From Lineus longissimus (Eukaryota; Nemertea; Pilidiophora; Heteronemertea; Lineidae): a stretch of DNA of 64,000 nt. The first letter of the stretch is position 1. Each line of letters begins with the position of its first letter. The position numbers and the translations under genes were made by a program. Location of the stretch: assembly GCF_910592395.1 (NCBI RefSeq), contig NC_088308.1, positions 28,287,501 through 28,351,500 of the forward strand, written 5' to 3'. The notes beneath the pieces are model-generated. The model saw nothing but the letters and a program-made list of their open reading frames with translations, did not search any database and had not been told where the DNA came from. Below are positions 27,711 through 38,913 of this stretch, piece by piece.

Positions 27711-28185
27711 GTCTCTTCGTGTAATTAAGGGTGACTTTGATCTCCTGCTCTCCTCGATCAGTCAGATGGACGGCTACACCAACCTAGAATCCTGGAGAAA
27801 AGACAACCAGGATCATGTCACATCTAGTCGAGACAAGGTTCAGATTACATGACACGTCAATCTTGTAGAGACATGTTACACCCTGTAACGGAACGCGACA
27901 TACTTTGTCGTTGGATGGCACATCCAGGGAAGATCTGTCCGACCCTGAAGAAATAATTGTGTAGGCCTGCCCTGGAAAGATCGAGGCCCTTACGAAAATG
28001 ATCAGGGATTACCATGGGGAAATGGGAGTTTACCATGCTTCCCAAGGTTAATATTTCAACGTCCGTCAGTGTCGTTAATCAACTTCTTTGTGATGACTCG
28101 AGTGCAGCAGCGAGGCTTCTCTACTTGAGTCAGTTCATGGGGTTATCGCGTACTGCCATTTAATCACACCCTTTTGGTTTAAAGG
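27711..28185. other. Spacer between the 78-bp minisatellite and the 3.27-kb array
   Basis: 475 bp without a supportable gene; it includes a relic of the ACACCCTGTAG-type repeat near 27855-27930. Confidence 0.5.
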
Positions 28186-28949
28186 GGTACGACTTTCGTT
28201 CACACATACATATTTACTGTTGGTCCAATTACATCTATTACCTACTTCTAACGCAAGGCCACTCCAATAGTCAGTCATGCTCGGGTGCTATCTACATATT
28301 CAATTGGTGCGTGTATAAGTTTTCCCGATCGCTACATGTTAGTTCAGGCTATGTGACCACTGGGTTTGTCATATGAGAATACATGAACTATAAGGTATAT
28401 GTATTGTTTCAATCATTGCAAATCTGCCTAAAACGGCAAGTTTTCTAAGGTACCGGTGCGGCAGTGGCGTGCGTCTTTTTCATTGAAACGACCTCGCACG
28501 ACCGGCACCGGCACATACCGTCGGTGATGATGGAGAGAGCGGTAGCTGGTACTTATTCAGCACGGTTAACTAGCAGTTCAATGTGCCCATGACGTGACGA
28601 GAGCAAATCTCACGGGTGGAGCGGAAATCCGACATATTGCTGACATCATCGGCGCCAACAACTATTTCTTTTGACCCTGCCAGAGTCTTTCAAAACAATT
28701 GATTGATTGACTCTGACCCTGCTGACCACGATTTTTAAAAACTTTAAAAAAAGGCCATTCAAACGTTAAATCAACTGCAAATATAATCTTTTATATCACT
28801 GAGGTATAAAGATACGATATGATGAGAAAAATCTGTACAACTATGGAAATATACGATTACTTGGATCTATTTCGGCAAATCACTTCGCCACCTGCGCGAC
28901 CTTGTCACAATTGCGCCGCGCTCGTGAGTTAAGAGTGTATGACTGTCCC

Positions 28950-29560
28950 TTGTGACTTCCTCATCTCTCTCATCATGTTGTCAACACGGTGGAGCAGCCA
29001 GGACTGATTCGGCCTGGCTGTGACTTCCTCATCTCTCTCACCATGTTGACAGCTTGGCAGAGCAGCCAAGACTGATTTGGCCTGGCTGTGACTGTCTCAT
29101 CTCTCTCACCATAATTATTGTCAACACGGTGGAGCAGCCAGAACTGATTCGGCCTGGCTGTGACTGTCTCATCTCTCTCGCCATATTAACAACTAGACAG
29201 TGCGGCGAAGATTGATGTGGCCTGGCTGTGACTGTCTCATCACTCGCATCATGTTGTCAGTACGGTGGAGCAGCCAGGATTGATTCGGCCTGGCTGTGAC
29301 TTCCTCACCTCTCTCATCATGTTGTCAGCACGGTGGAGCAGCCAGGATTGATTCGGCCTGGCTGTGACTTCCTCATCTCTCTCATCATGTTGTCAACACG
29401 GTGGAGCAGCCAGGACTGATTCGGCCTGGCTGTGACTTCCTCATCTCTCTCACCATGTTGACAACTTGGCAAAGCAGCCAAGACTTTTTTTGCCTGGCTG
29501 TGACTGTCTCATCTCTCTCATCATGTTGTCAGCACGATGGAGGAGCCAGGACTGTCAAAC
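28950..29560. repeat. 68-bp minisatellite, about 9 copies (unit 1)
   Basis: Diverged units containing GTGACTTCCTCATCTCTCTC, ATGTTGTCAACACGGTGGAG and GATTCGGCCTGGCT; GGCCTGGCTG recurs at 29011 and 29079, a 68-bp step. It lies inside unit 1 of the 3,266-bp duplication. Confidence 0.92.
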
Positions 29561-29639
29561 AGTTGTGTGAGCTCACTAGAGCTTGCACTTACATAATAGT
29601 GTAAAACTAAAATTTATATAATATATATATATGTATATA

Positions 29640-29870
29640 AAACCGTCATCGGATGCGCATCCGATATGCCACGAGATCCTTTACCGTCAATTCCCTTACC
29701 GTCTTCGGATCCGATATGCCACGAGATCCTTCACCGTCAATTCCCTTACCGTCTTCGGATGCGCATCCGATATGCCACGAGATCCTTCACCGTCAATTCC
29801 TATACCGTCATTGGATGCCACGAGATTTTTTGTTACCTCACCGTCAATTCCTATACCGTCATGGATGCCA
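29640..29870. repeat. Short tandem repeat with embedded palindromes (unit 1)
   Basis: Four imperfect units of about 50-60 bp containing ATGCCACGAGATCCTT, CACCGTCAATTCC and TACCGTC. A perfect 18-bp palindrome, ATCGGATGCGCATCCGAT, lies at 29648-29665 and a 16-bp version at 29755-29770. It is preceded by an AT run (ATATATATATATGTATAT). Copied at 32906-33136. Confidence 0.85.
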
Positions 29871-30980
29871 CGAGCTTTGTTCGCGTTGTAAAGGTTTCGG
29901 GGATACGACTAATGCATGCGAGCACCGTCGGCGGAACCCCAGCGCCCGCCCTCTCGATCTATCCGTGGGCCGCGCCACTAGACTGTCAGCGCTCACGGAC
30001 TCCGGACCTCCAGACCTTAGAGACCGAGCTTTTCTTTACCTTACAATTACTGTATACTCGGCGCCTCACTTATATGTGTTGTTTTTTTCACATACATTGT
30101 TCTCGTGGTTTACGGAAAAGTAGGCTTAAAATGTTATAGTGTCTAAAAACAATATTCAGTTAATGGAATTACACTTTTTTCCATTACTGCTTGCTTGATA
30201 TTGCCCTAACAACTTTTTCATGAATCAATTTTGAGCATTATGTTTACAACGTAGTTATTATAGCACGAAATATGAGTCTAAAATGCCAAATACTTGCAAC
30301 TATTATGTTAATCACTGAAATCTTAGTGTACTAATTGCTCGCTATAAGCTAGGTTATTGCGCCCCTAAACCAACGTACTGACAACGCTACCTCCCCGGAA
30401 CTCAAACTTTAACGTGAGTTAATTGTAATCTTACTCTCTATATACCAAAGTGATTTACCTAGGAATACAGTTGCACTTCACTGAAAACTAATGATGTGTT
30501 GAATGATGAGTTCAATGAATCCTTCGATTCCTTTGGTTTTCTTGGCGAACTGACGTCCGACAACCCGTTGACGTGTACCTGCAATACGCCATTGCCGTAG
30601 TGTGTAAACAGATCTATTTTTGGACGAAACTCAGCCCCTCACAAACTTTGGTCCATTTCGCCAATGATGACACTGCTTCTAGACTGTACCACAGCACTTT
30701 AAGCTGTAGCAGCGCAGACAAGAGTCAAGACAAATGTCCGCTGCCAGCCGCTGCTGGACCAACCCCCTCGCCCACCCCCCATCATCATATCAGATTCAGA
30801 GGCCTGGCTGAGCCCTGTGATTTAGCCAAATTCAATATGATTCTTTTCTACTGTGATATTAAGGCCCTTGTGTCATGCAGCGTATTCGGTAGCACCGGTA
30901 CACAACTTATGTTAAACCGCGACGTCTGCTGCAATTCAAATTGCATATGACGCCAACGGAATTGTGACGACTTGTTTCTC

Positions 30981-31018
30981 GGATTGGCAGGTCACGGGTT
31001 CGACTCCCGGTGAATCTG
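30981..31018 (+). mobile_element. tRNA-like B-box fragment (SINE relic, unit 1)
   Basis: Contains GGTCACGGGTTCGACTCCCG, a good RNA polymerase III B-box/T-arm, and differs by one base from the same part of the SINE-like element at 35496-35590. The preceding A-box half is 2,034 bp away, ending at 28946. A copy lies at 34247-34284. Confidence 0.7.
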
Positions 31019-31844
31019 CCGCAGTTTTCTTTTTTTCTTCTTCCTTATCTTGTTATCTTATCATCCATGTACAGATGTCAATATTATATTATTATCTTTA
31101 TCATACCCCTCACCCAAACTTTTCAAACTGCAGCACATACCGATTCCGGGCGTTCGAGTACTACCGAGGATGCTTCGAATCGGCAGCTGGTATTTTCCTG
31201 GCAACATTAGGGCAAAGAAGTATTAAGTGTCGGACAGTGACTTTTTCAATCAGAATTAGTCAAAGGGTATCCTGAGCTTCAGGATTTATACTCCTTTGTC
31301 ATATCGAGAGGCGGAGGATATTGAAAACCACTGGTGCCTGGATGGTTGAATGGGTACGCCGGTCGTTGACGTATATTTACTGCTGGTCCAATTATATCTA
31401 GTTCCTACCTCTAACGCCAAAAATCGACTCCAATAGTCAGTCACACGCTCGAGCGCTATCTGTATACAATTTGTGCGTGTATAAGTTTTCCCGATCGCTG
31501 CATGTTAGTTCAGGCTATGTGTCCACTGGGTTTGTCATAGGAGAATACATGAAGTATGAGGTAGATGTACTGTTTCAATCATAGCAAATCTGCCTAAAAC
31601 GGCAAGTCTTCTAAGGTACCGGTGCGGCAGTGGCGTGCGTCTTTTTCATTGAAACGACCTCGCACGACCGGCACCGACACATATCGTCGGTGATGATGGA
31701 GAGAGCGGTAGCTGGTACTTATTCAGCACGGTTAACTAGCAGTTCAATGTGCCCATGACGTGACGAGAGCAAATCTCACGGGTGGAGCGGAAATCCGACA
31801 TATTGCTGACATCATCGGCGCCAACAACTATTTCTTTTGACCCT

Positions 31845-31923
31845 ATGTTGAAATAAATAAACAAGCACCACAATGTAATATAATCTGTCCGACGTTTCGG
31901 TGTATTGAACCTTCTACTGGGAA
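31845..31923. mobile_element. 79-bp insertion flanked by a 16-bp direct repeat (unit 2 head)
   Basis: TATTTCTTTTGACCCT occurs at 31829-31844 and again at 31924-31939; the equivalent place in the unit 1 head has a single copy and no insert. This is an empty-site/filled-site pair with a 16-bp target duplication. On the minus strand the insert reads AGAAGGTTCAATACACCGAAA then CGTCGGAC, a signature I associate with Penelope-like and related retroelement termini; that assignment is tentative. Confidence 0.75.
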
Positions 31924-32215
31924 TATTTCTTTTGACCCTGCCAGAGTCTTTCAAAACAATTGATTGATTGACTCTGACCAGACCCTGCTGACCACGATTT
32001 TTAAAAACTTTAAAAAAAGGCCATTCAAACGTTAAATCAACTGCAAATATAATCTTTTATATCACTGAGGTATAAAGATACGATATGATGAGAAAAATCT
32101 GTACAACTATGGAAATATACGATTACTTGGATCTATTTCGGCAAATCACTTCGCCACCTGCGCGACCTTGTCACAATTGCGCCGCGCTCGTGAGTTAAGA
32201 GTGTATGACTGTCCC

Positions 32216-32826
32216 TTGTGACTTCCTCATCTCTCTCATCATGTTGTCAACACGGTGGAGCAGCCAGGACTGATTCGGCCTGGCTGTGACTTCCTCATCT
32301 CTCTCACCATGTTGACAGCTTGGCAGAGCAGCCAAGACTGATTTGGCCTGGCTGTGACTGTCTCATCTCTCTCACCATAATTATTGTCAACACGGTGGAG
32401 CAGCCAGAACTGATTCGGCCTGGCTGTGACTGTCTCATCTCTCTCGCCATATTAACAACTAGACAGTGCGGCGAAGATTGATGTGGCCTGGCTGTGACTG
32501 TCTCATCACTCGCATCATGTTGTCAGTACGGTGGAGCAGCCAGGATTGATTCGGCCTGGCTGTGACTTCCTCACCTCTCTCATCATGTTGTCAGCACGGT
32601 GGAGCAGCCAGGATTGATTCGGCCTGGCTGTGACTTCCTCATCTCTCTCATCATGTTGTCAACACGGTGGAGCAGCCAGGACTGATTCGGCCTGGCTGTG
32701 ACTTCCTCATCTCTCTCACCATGTTGACAACTTGGCAAAGCAGCCAAGACTTTTTTTGCCTGGCTGTGACTGTCTCATCTCTCTCATCATGTTGTCAGCA
32801 CGATGGAGGAGCCAGGACTGTCAAAC
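32216..32826. repeat. 68-bp minisatellite, about 9 copies (unit 2 copy)
   Basis: Copy of the array at 28950-29560 displaced by 3266 bp, with the same internal variants in the same order. Confidence 0.92.
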
Positions 32827-32905
32827 AGTTGTGTGAGCTCACTAGAGCTTGCACTTACATAATAGTGTAAAACTAAAATTTATATAATATATATATATGT
32901 ATATA

Positions 32906-33136
32906 AAACCGTCATCGGATGCGCATCCGATATGCCACGAGATCCTTTACCGTCAATTCCCTTACCGTCTTCGGATCCGATATGCCACGAGATCCTTCAC
33001 CGTCAATTCCCTTACCGTCTTCGGATGCGCATCCGATATGCCACGAGATCCTTCACCGTCAATTCCTATACCGTCATTGGATGCCACGAGATTTTTTGTT
33101 ACCTCACCGTCAATTCCTATACCGTCATGGATGCCA
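32906..33136. repeat. Short tandem repeat with embedded palindromes (unit 2 copy)
   Basis: Copy of 29640-29870 at a 3266-bp offset, including both palindromes. Confidence 0.85.
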
Positions 33137-34246
33137 CGAGCTTTGTTCGCGTTGTAAAGGTTTCGGGGATACGACTAATGCATGCGAGCACCGTCGGCGG
33201 AACCCCAGCGCCCGCCCTCTCGATCTATCCGTGGGCCGCGCCACTAGACTGTCAGCGCTCACGGACTCCGGACCTCCAGACCTTAGAGACCGAGCTTTTC
33301 TTTACCTTACAATTACTGTATACTCGGCGCCTCACTTATATGTGTTGTTTTTTTCACATACATTGTTCTCGTGGTTTACGGAAAAGTAGGCTTAAAATGT
33401 TATAGTGTCTAAAAACAATATTCAGTTAATGGAATTACACTTTTTTCCATTACTGCTTGCTTGATATTGCCCTAACAACTTTTTCATGAATCAATTTTGA
33501 GCATTATGTTTACAACGTAGTTATTATAGCACGAAATATGAGTCTAAAATGCCAAATACTTGCAACTATTATGTTAATCACTGAAATCTTAGTGTACTAA
33601 TTGCTCGCTATAAGCTAGGTTATTGCGCCCCTAAACCAACGTACTGACAACGCTACCTCCCCGGAACTCAAACTTTAACGTGAGTTAATTGTAATCTTAC
33701 TCTCTATATACCAAAGTGATTTACCTAGGAATACAGTTGCACTTCACTGAAAACTAATGATGTGTTGAATGATGAGTTCAATGAATCCTTCGATTCCTTT
33801 GGTTTTCTTGGCGAACTGACGTCCGACAACCCGTTGACGTGTACCTGCAATACGCCATTGCCGTAGTGTGTAAACAGATCTATTTTTGGACGAAACTCAG
33901 CCCCTCACAAACTTTGGTCCATTTCGCCAATGATGACACTGCTTCTAGACTGTACCACAGCACTTTAAGCTGTAGCAGCGCAGACAAGAGTCAAGACAAA
34001 TGTCCGCTGCCAGCCGCTGCTGGACCAACCCCCTCGCCCACCCCCCATCATCATATCAGATTCAGAGGCCTGGCTGAGCCCTGTGATTTAGCCAAATTCA
34101 ATATGATTCTTTTCTACTGTGATATTAAGGCCCTTGTGTCATGCAGCGTATTCGGTAGCACCGGTACACAACTTATGTTAAACCGCGACGTCTGCTGCAA
34201 TTCAAATTGCATATGACGCCAACGGAATTGTGACGACTTGTTTCTC

Positions 34247-34284
34247 GGATTGGCAGGTCACGGGTTCGACTCCCGGTGAATCTG
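34247..34284 (+). mobile_element. tRNA-like B-box fragment (SINE relic, unit 2)
   Basis: Copy of 30981-31018 at a 3266-bp offset. Confidence 0.7.
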
Positions 34285-35110
34285 CCGCAGTTTTCTTTTT
34301 TTCTTCTTCCTTATCTTGTTATCTTATCATCCATGTACAGATGTCAATATTATATTATTATCTTTATCATACCCCTCACCCAAACTTTTCAAACTGCAGC
34401 ACATACCGATTCCGGGCGTTCGAGTACTACCGAGGATGCTTCGAATCGGCAGCTGGTATTTTCCTGGCAACATTAGGGCAAAGAAGTATTAAGTGTCGGA
34501 CAGTGACTTTTTCAATCAGAATTAGTCAAAGGGTATCCTGAGCTTCAGGATTTATACTCCTTTGTCATATCGAGAGGCGGAGGATATTGAAAACCACTGG
34601 TGCCTGGATGGTTGAATGGGTACGCCGGTCGTTGACGTATATTTACTGCTGGTCCAATTATATCTAGTTCCTACCTCTAACGCCAAAAATCGACTCCAAT
34701 AGTCAGTCACACGCTCGAGCGCTATCTGTATACAATTTGTGCGTGTATAAGTTTTCCCGATCGCTGCATGTTAGTTCAGGCTATGTGTCCACTGGGTTTG
34801 TCATAGGAGAATACATGAAGTATGAGGTAGATGTACTGTTTCAATCATAGCAAATCTGCCTAAAACGGCAAGTCTTCTAAGGTACCGGTGCGGCAGTGGC
34901 GTGCGTCTTTTTCATTGAAACGACCTCGCACGACCGGCACCGACACATATCGTCGGTGATGATGGAGAGAGCGGTAGCTGGTACTTATTCAGCACGGTTA
35001 ACTAGCAGTTCAATGTGCCCATGACGTGACGAGAGCAAATCTCACGGGTGGAGCGGAAATCCGACATATTGCTGACATCATCGGCGCCAACAACTATTTC
35101 TTTTGACCCT

Positions 35111-35189
35111 ATGTTGAAATAAATAAACAAGCACCACAATGTAATATAATCTGTCCGACGTTTCGGTGTATTGAACCTTCTACTGGGAA
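35111..35189. mobile_element. 79-bp insertion, third-head copy
   Basis: Identical to 31845-31923 at an offset of 3266, with the same flanking 16-bp repeats (35095-35110 and 35190-35205). It was copied by the duplication rather than inserted again. Confidence 0.75.
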
Positions 35190-35495
35190 TATTTCTTTTG
35201 ACCCTGCCAGAGTCTTTCAAAACAATTGATTGATTGACTCTGACCCTGCTGACCACGATTTTTAAAAACTTTAAAAAAAGGCCATTCAAACGTTAAATCA
35301 ACTGCAAATATAATCTTTTATATCACTGAGGTATAAAGATACGATATGATGAGAAAAATCTGTACAACTATGGAAATATACGATTACTTGGATCTATTTC
35401 GGCAAATCACTTCGCCACCTGCGCGACCTTGTCACAATTGCGCCGCGCTCGTTTGCATATTGCATATAAGAAGTAAATAAAACCTCTATTTTAGG

Positions 35496-35590
35496 GTGAA
35501 AGCCTTGACGGTTCAGCGCTAAGAGTGTATGACTGTGGATCGGCAGGTCACGGGTTCGACTCCCGGTGAATCTGTCGAAGTTTTCTTTTT
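35496..35590 (+). mobile_element. tRNA-derived SINE-like sequence
   Basis: The stretch with GACGGTTCAGCGCTAAGAGT, GTATGACTGTGGATCGGCAG and GGTCACGGGTTCGACTCCCG has D-arm/A-box and T-arm/B-box blocks in tRNA order and spacing. The T-stem closes imperfectly and no clean acceptor stem is visible, so it is a tRNA-derived SINE head rather than a working tRNA. It abuts the end of the third head of the 3.27-kb array. Confidence 0.65.
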
Positions 35591-35645
35591 GGAACATCCT
35601 TGTCCCTTGCTCTGCCACAATCATGTCAATGCCCAAATCAGTAGA

Positions 35646-35701
35646 ACCTCTCTATTAAGGACACCTTCAGGACTGGCAAGTGCTGTTCTTAATAGAGAGG
35701 T
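35646..35701. repeat. Small inverted repeat, 14-bp arms
   Basis: ACCTCTCTATTAAG at 35646-35659 and its reverse complement at 35688-35701 flank a 28-nt spacer. It sits just after the SINE-like sequence and resembles a MITE terminus pair. Confidence 0.75.
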
Positions 35702-35702
35702 G

Positions 35703-36288
35703 TCTTCAAAAATCTAGAAGGAAGTCGGCCACCAACTGAAGACCTCATCCAAGTTTACCAAAGACTGCAGAGCGGTGCAGGAGAGGAAATGCGGGCGGCA
35801 AGAACAGGCATGGACTGGATCGCCAGCTCTCATCTCCCTAGTCACTCCGATTGCCACGAGTCGCTCCTCCATCAACAAAGAATTCAGGGTCCTGTATTCT
35901 TTCTGGAAGATGGATGCAGCGGCTGGATCTGGAAGGCTGATCCTTTGTCTCAGAGATCAAGGTCATGTGCTTGTCCCCCCTGTCCCGCTGTGTGGAGTCT
36001 ACTCCGGACCCCATGTAGTTGTGTCGCAGTCCATCCCAGACCCGGAGACGATGTTCAACTTCCACCAAAACAATGGAACGACAACAAGGTAATGTAAAAT
36101 AATTGTGCCAGACATAGCTTTTTAATAACGACCAGATGGAGATAAATGAAGTTTCAACAAAATCCAAGAGCTCGCAACCTGGTGCAATAGTGAAATGGTC
36201 TTCAAGGCCTAGAACCAACAGACTTGTGATCCAGAGATCACATGGCCAACTGTTGCTTTCTGAATGATGCTTAATATCTAGTCTTTTC
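35703..36288. other. Interval downstream of DPH7
   Basis: Includes the probable DPH7 3' UTR. It has overlapping open frames on both strands (plus 35775-36097, minus 35838-36329) but no recognisable protein. A GTAATG splice-donor-like site follows ACAACAAG at about 36083-36090, so an unrecognised plus-strand exon cannot be excluded. Confidence 0.4.
36121..36126 (-). promoter_or_regulatory. Possible poly(A) signal of DPH7 (ATTAAA on the minus strand)
   Basis: TTTAAT on the plus strand gives ATTAAA, the commonest variant signal, 163 bp past the DPH7 stop. No AATAAA was seen closer on this strand. Confidence 0.3.
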
Positions 36289-38913
36289 TCATGAATTGTC
36301 CCAAGACCAAACAGAGAGTAATTTATCATAAAATGAACAAGAAGCTAATACACAAGAGTCTTTGTTGAGATTTTTTATGGTTGAGAAGGAGCTACATGTA
36401 TTTGTGTCCTCGGTGAGATGTGCCGACTCTGACTGTGGCATCTCTCCCACTGACGGGTGGCACCAATCCACACCATATGCTAGAGACTCGTGTTCCATGT
36501 AGGAGGCTGTGATCACCGGGTCACTGACCGCTGCAAGTAAAAGAATAAGAAGGGGGGTGGGGGTGATGGAATCATTCGCAATGATTAGGGTATCTGTTCT
36601 GTTGATCAGATCAGTTTACGAAGTTGGACGCAGACTTGATCCTCCAGCTGCCAAAATGAGATACAAGGCTTTGAAACAGGGCATTCATCTGCAGTGAAGG
36701 GTCGCTGATGATAATAGGACAAGCCGAATGCTTTCTTATTTTTGGATTGAATGCCACATTAGCAGGAAACAAAAACACAACTGCATTATCACTGTTCGGG
36801 GATGAGGAAATAACCCAGTATTATCATGGTATCTGTTATATAAATGTAACTCGAGTAAATTTCTAACTTTATCTTTGTTACCTACCATTCAACTCATTAC
36901 AATTCAATATGTGGAATCCATTGTGCATAGATGCGGTCAGCAGCAGCTCTGGAGAGGTTGGATGCCACTTGAGTCTCCAAACACCACCCCCTGTGGGTGT
37001 CTCACTCAGGGGGGCTTTCATACGCCGTGTGTCCCACAATAACACGCTCTCATCATAACTGAAAGGAATAACCCAATGAATTAATGGAAGCTATAGGATG
37101 CCCTTATTATATTGACAACACATTCAGCCACACACCAATGGTTTGTTAAACAATGAAAAGCATAGGAATCAAAAGTATTATTGGTTTCACAACCAGTTGA
37201 CAAAGTTAGAGTCTTCCGAATTCACCCAACTGGATATAAGGAATAATCATCTGCCAAAAGAAACAAAATGTACTGAGATGTGCTTGGTTACAAGTTAAAC
37301 TGCTCCTACCTTCCTGTTGCAAGTATGAATTCTTTATTGAAGTTTGACTGTATGCTGCAGACACCCATACAGTGTCTCCGACTCACGAATGTTGGGTAAG
37401 AGCAGCTTGTCCTCAAATCCCAACCTTTTAGTTTGCAGTCATCACCACCTGGGGGGACGGAGAAAGACACATCAGAAAGATTATCATGAGAGTATCATCA
37501 AAGTGTCAGTGTTGTTCCCTGTCTGATTTTAACACAACAATTTAACCAGGCTAAAGACTTGGTATAATATTTTGGGCCCTAACCACACTTCAGAGTCCAG
37601 TTTCCTTGTTCTGTAACACTATCACTGTAATGATCATCAATATTATGACATGACATGATTAAGTAGCTTAATTAGTTTACCTGAGAATGCAACATATGGG
37701 TTCCAGTAGTCAAATGCTGTTATCCAGGCTTCGAAGTCATGCCCTTTCCACTTTCTCTCAACAACCAGACCAGCATCCAGTACTTGGACATGGGAAACGC
37801 CACCACCAGAGTCACTCACCAAAATTCTAGGCTCCACACTGAAAAGAGATTCAATGAAATTATAAATGAAACTGAACTAGATACAGTGTACTACCTCAGA
37901 CGATCAGTGGATCGGGATGGGATTTGGCCTGGGTTCAGAATAAAGATGATCTCAACAGATCATATAAGCCACACTGAACTGCGATGATAGACACTTGTCA
38001 GAGACACATCAAGGTTAAACTATGTCTTACTCTTATCTACCTTGGATGTACCTTGGTTGACCAGTCTAATGACAAAGCCATATTCTCTTCTGCTACTAAA
38101 ATCTGGTGCCGATCTTCTAGACAATACTTCTCATCCTCCACAGCCAAGCTCTTCAGCAACAGGTTCCCCTCTGCTTCTGCCACTCCCAACACTGGCTTGT
38201 CCCATAACAAATGGGGGCACCATTTGATGTCGAAGACACCTGGAGTACAAGCCACTTCATGTGTCTGTAGAGTTGTTTGTCCATAGTCACTGGCGGCCAG
38301 TGAAAAGGTCATCAGTTTACCATGGCGCTGTTGTTTTCTAAGAAAACCACTTTCTGTTCCTTTCGCACCATCTAAACTGTCTGAGACAATTTCATCATCC
38401 TGCAACCAAAATCTGAATGTAACATTTCCTCATCATGGAGTGCAGGTCCATCCATTGCGATTAGGACAAATAGGTAAATAGTTCAGCCTCGGCTCCAGAA
38501 ATAAAGGATCCGGCTTGCCCAAACCCTTCAATTCAAAGTATTTCCATCCCATCATCCATACCATTTTGATAGGTGGCACCCTCGAGATATCTGTTAACAG
38601 CCACTGTTGTCACAGCTGGACCGTGAGTGAGGAAGGTCAAGGTGGAACTGTGAACTGAAGTTACCAAGCAATACACAATATCAAAGCATTTTCAGTTTGA
38701 TTGAAACGTCCTATTTTTTAATTTCTTGTAATTAGCACTTTTAGCCTCAAATCCATGTGAACCTACCACTGGCTCAGCCACCTCTGCTTCGACCAATTGG
38801 TACAAAGCACAAGTCAAAACATTTTGAAAGGGTTTCACTGGACACCACTCAACTGCATCAGCAGTATATTCAGTGCTGATCTTATGAAGAACGGATATAT
38901 TCTGACTTGTCAT
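36289..38913 (-). CDS. DPH7: Diphthine methyltransferase/methylesterase DPH7 (WDR85), complete
   Basis: WD40 protein that demethylates diphthine methyl ester on eEF2 during diphthamide synthesis; cytosolic. Six exons on the minus strand: 38767-38913, 38041-38399, 37681-37838, 37310-37448, 36886-37058, 36289-36530; sum 1218 bp, 405 aa plus TGA, with phase kept at every junction. Human DPH7 is about 452 aa. Matching blocks: TADAVEWCP near the N-terminus, ALSLDWS (about residue 160), [43 protein letters not shown] across the exon 4/5 junction, [18 protein letters not shown], and a C-terminal [14 protein letters not shown]. The segment between the first block and KLMTFSL is diverged and rich in D/S, as expected for the family's variable loop. 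It is divergently paired with CLUAP1 across 436 bp. I see no broken frame. Confidence 0.93.

Larger units (their letters stand above)
28186..35455. repeat. 3,266-bp tandem duplication: two full units plus a third partial head
   Basis: Unit 1 about 28186-31349, unit 2 about 31350-34615, partial unit 3 about 34616-35455. Bodies of units 1 and 2 look identical at an offset of 3266. The 750-850-bp heads of units 2 and 3 are almost identical (one 5-bp AGACC difference), while the unit 1 head is visibly diverged. The head-body-head-body-head layout resembles tandem LTR-internal-LTR, but no reverse transcriptase, integrase or gag frame is visible in the 2.4-kb body. It may be a non-autonomous element, a complex satellite, or partly an assembly duplication. 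Confidence 0.9.

Noticed and set aside
27211-27711. Mirrored 157- and 145-codon frames
   Set aside because: They are by-products of the 78-bp minisatellite, open on both strands.
29631-34541. Identical sets of 86-157-codon frames in both 3.27-kb units
   Set aside because: They cover short tandem repeats, overlap each other in different frames and resemble no protein; duplication alone explains the identity.
28186-35455. A CRISPR-like or phage-type repeat array
   Set aside because: The surrounding genes are intron-bearing animal genes and the repeat units are minisatellites without unique spacers.
35496-35575. Possible functional tRNA gene
   Set aside because: Has A- and B-box-like blocks, but the T-stem base is mismatched and no acceptor stem closes, so it fits a tRNA-derived SINE better.
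38561-38600. Extra DPH7 exon between exons 1 and 2
   Set aside because: A possible acceptor exists (GTTAACAG), but no phase-0 reading gives family-like sequence, and exon 1 joins exon 2 cleanly in phase.
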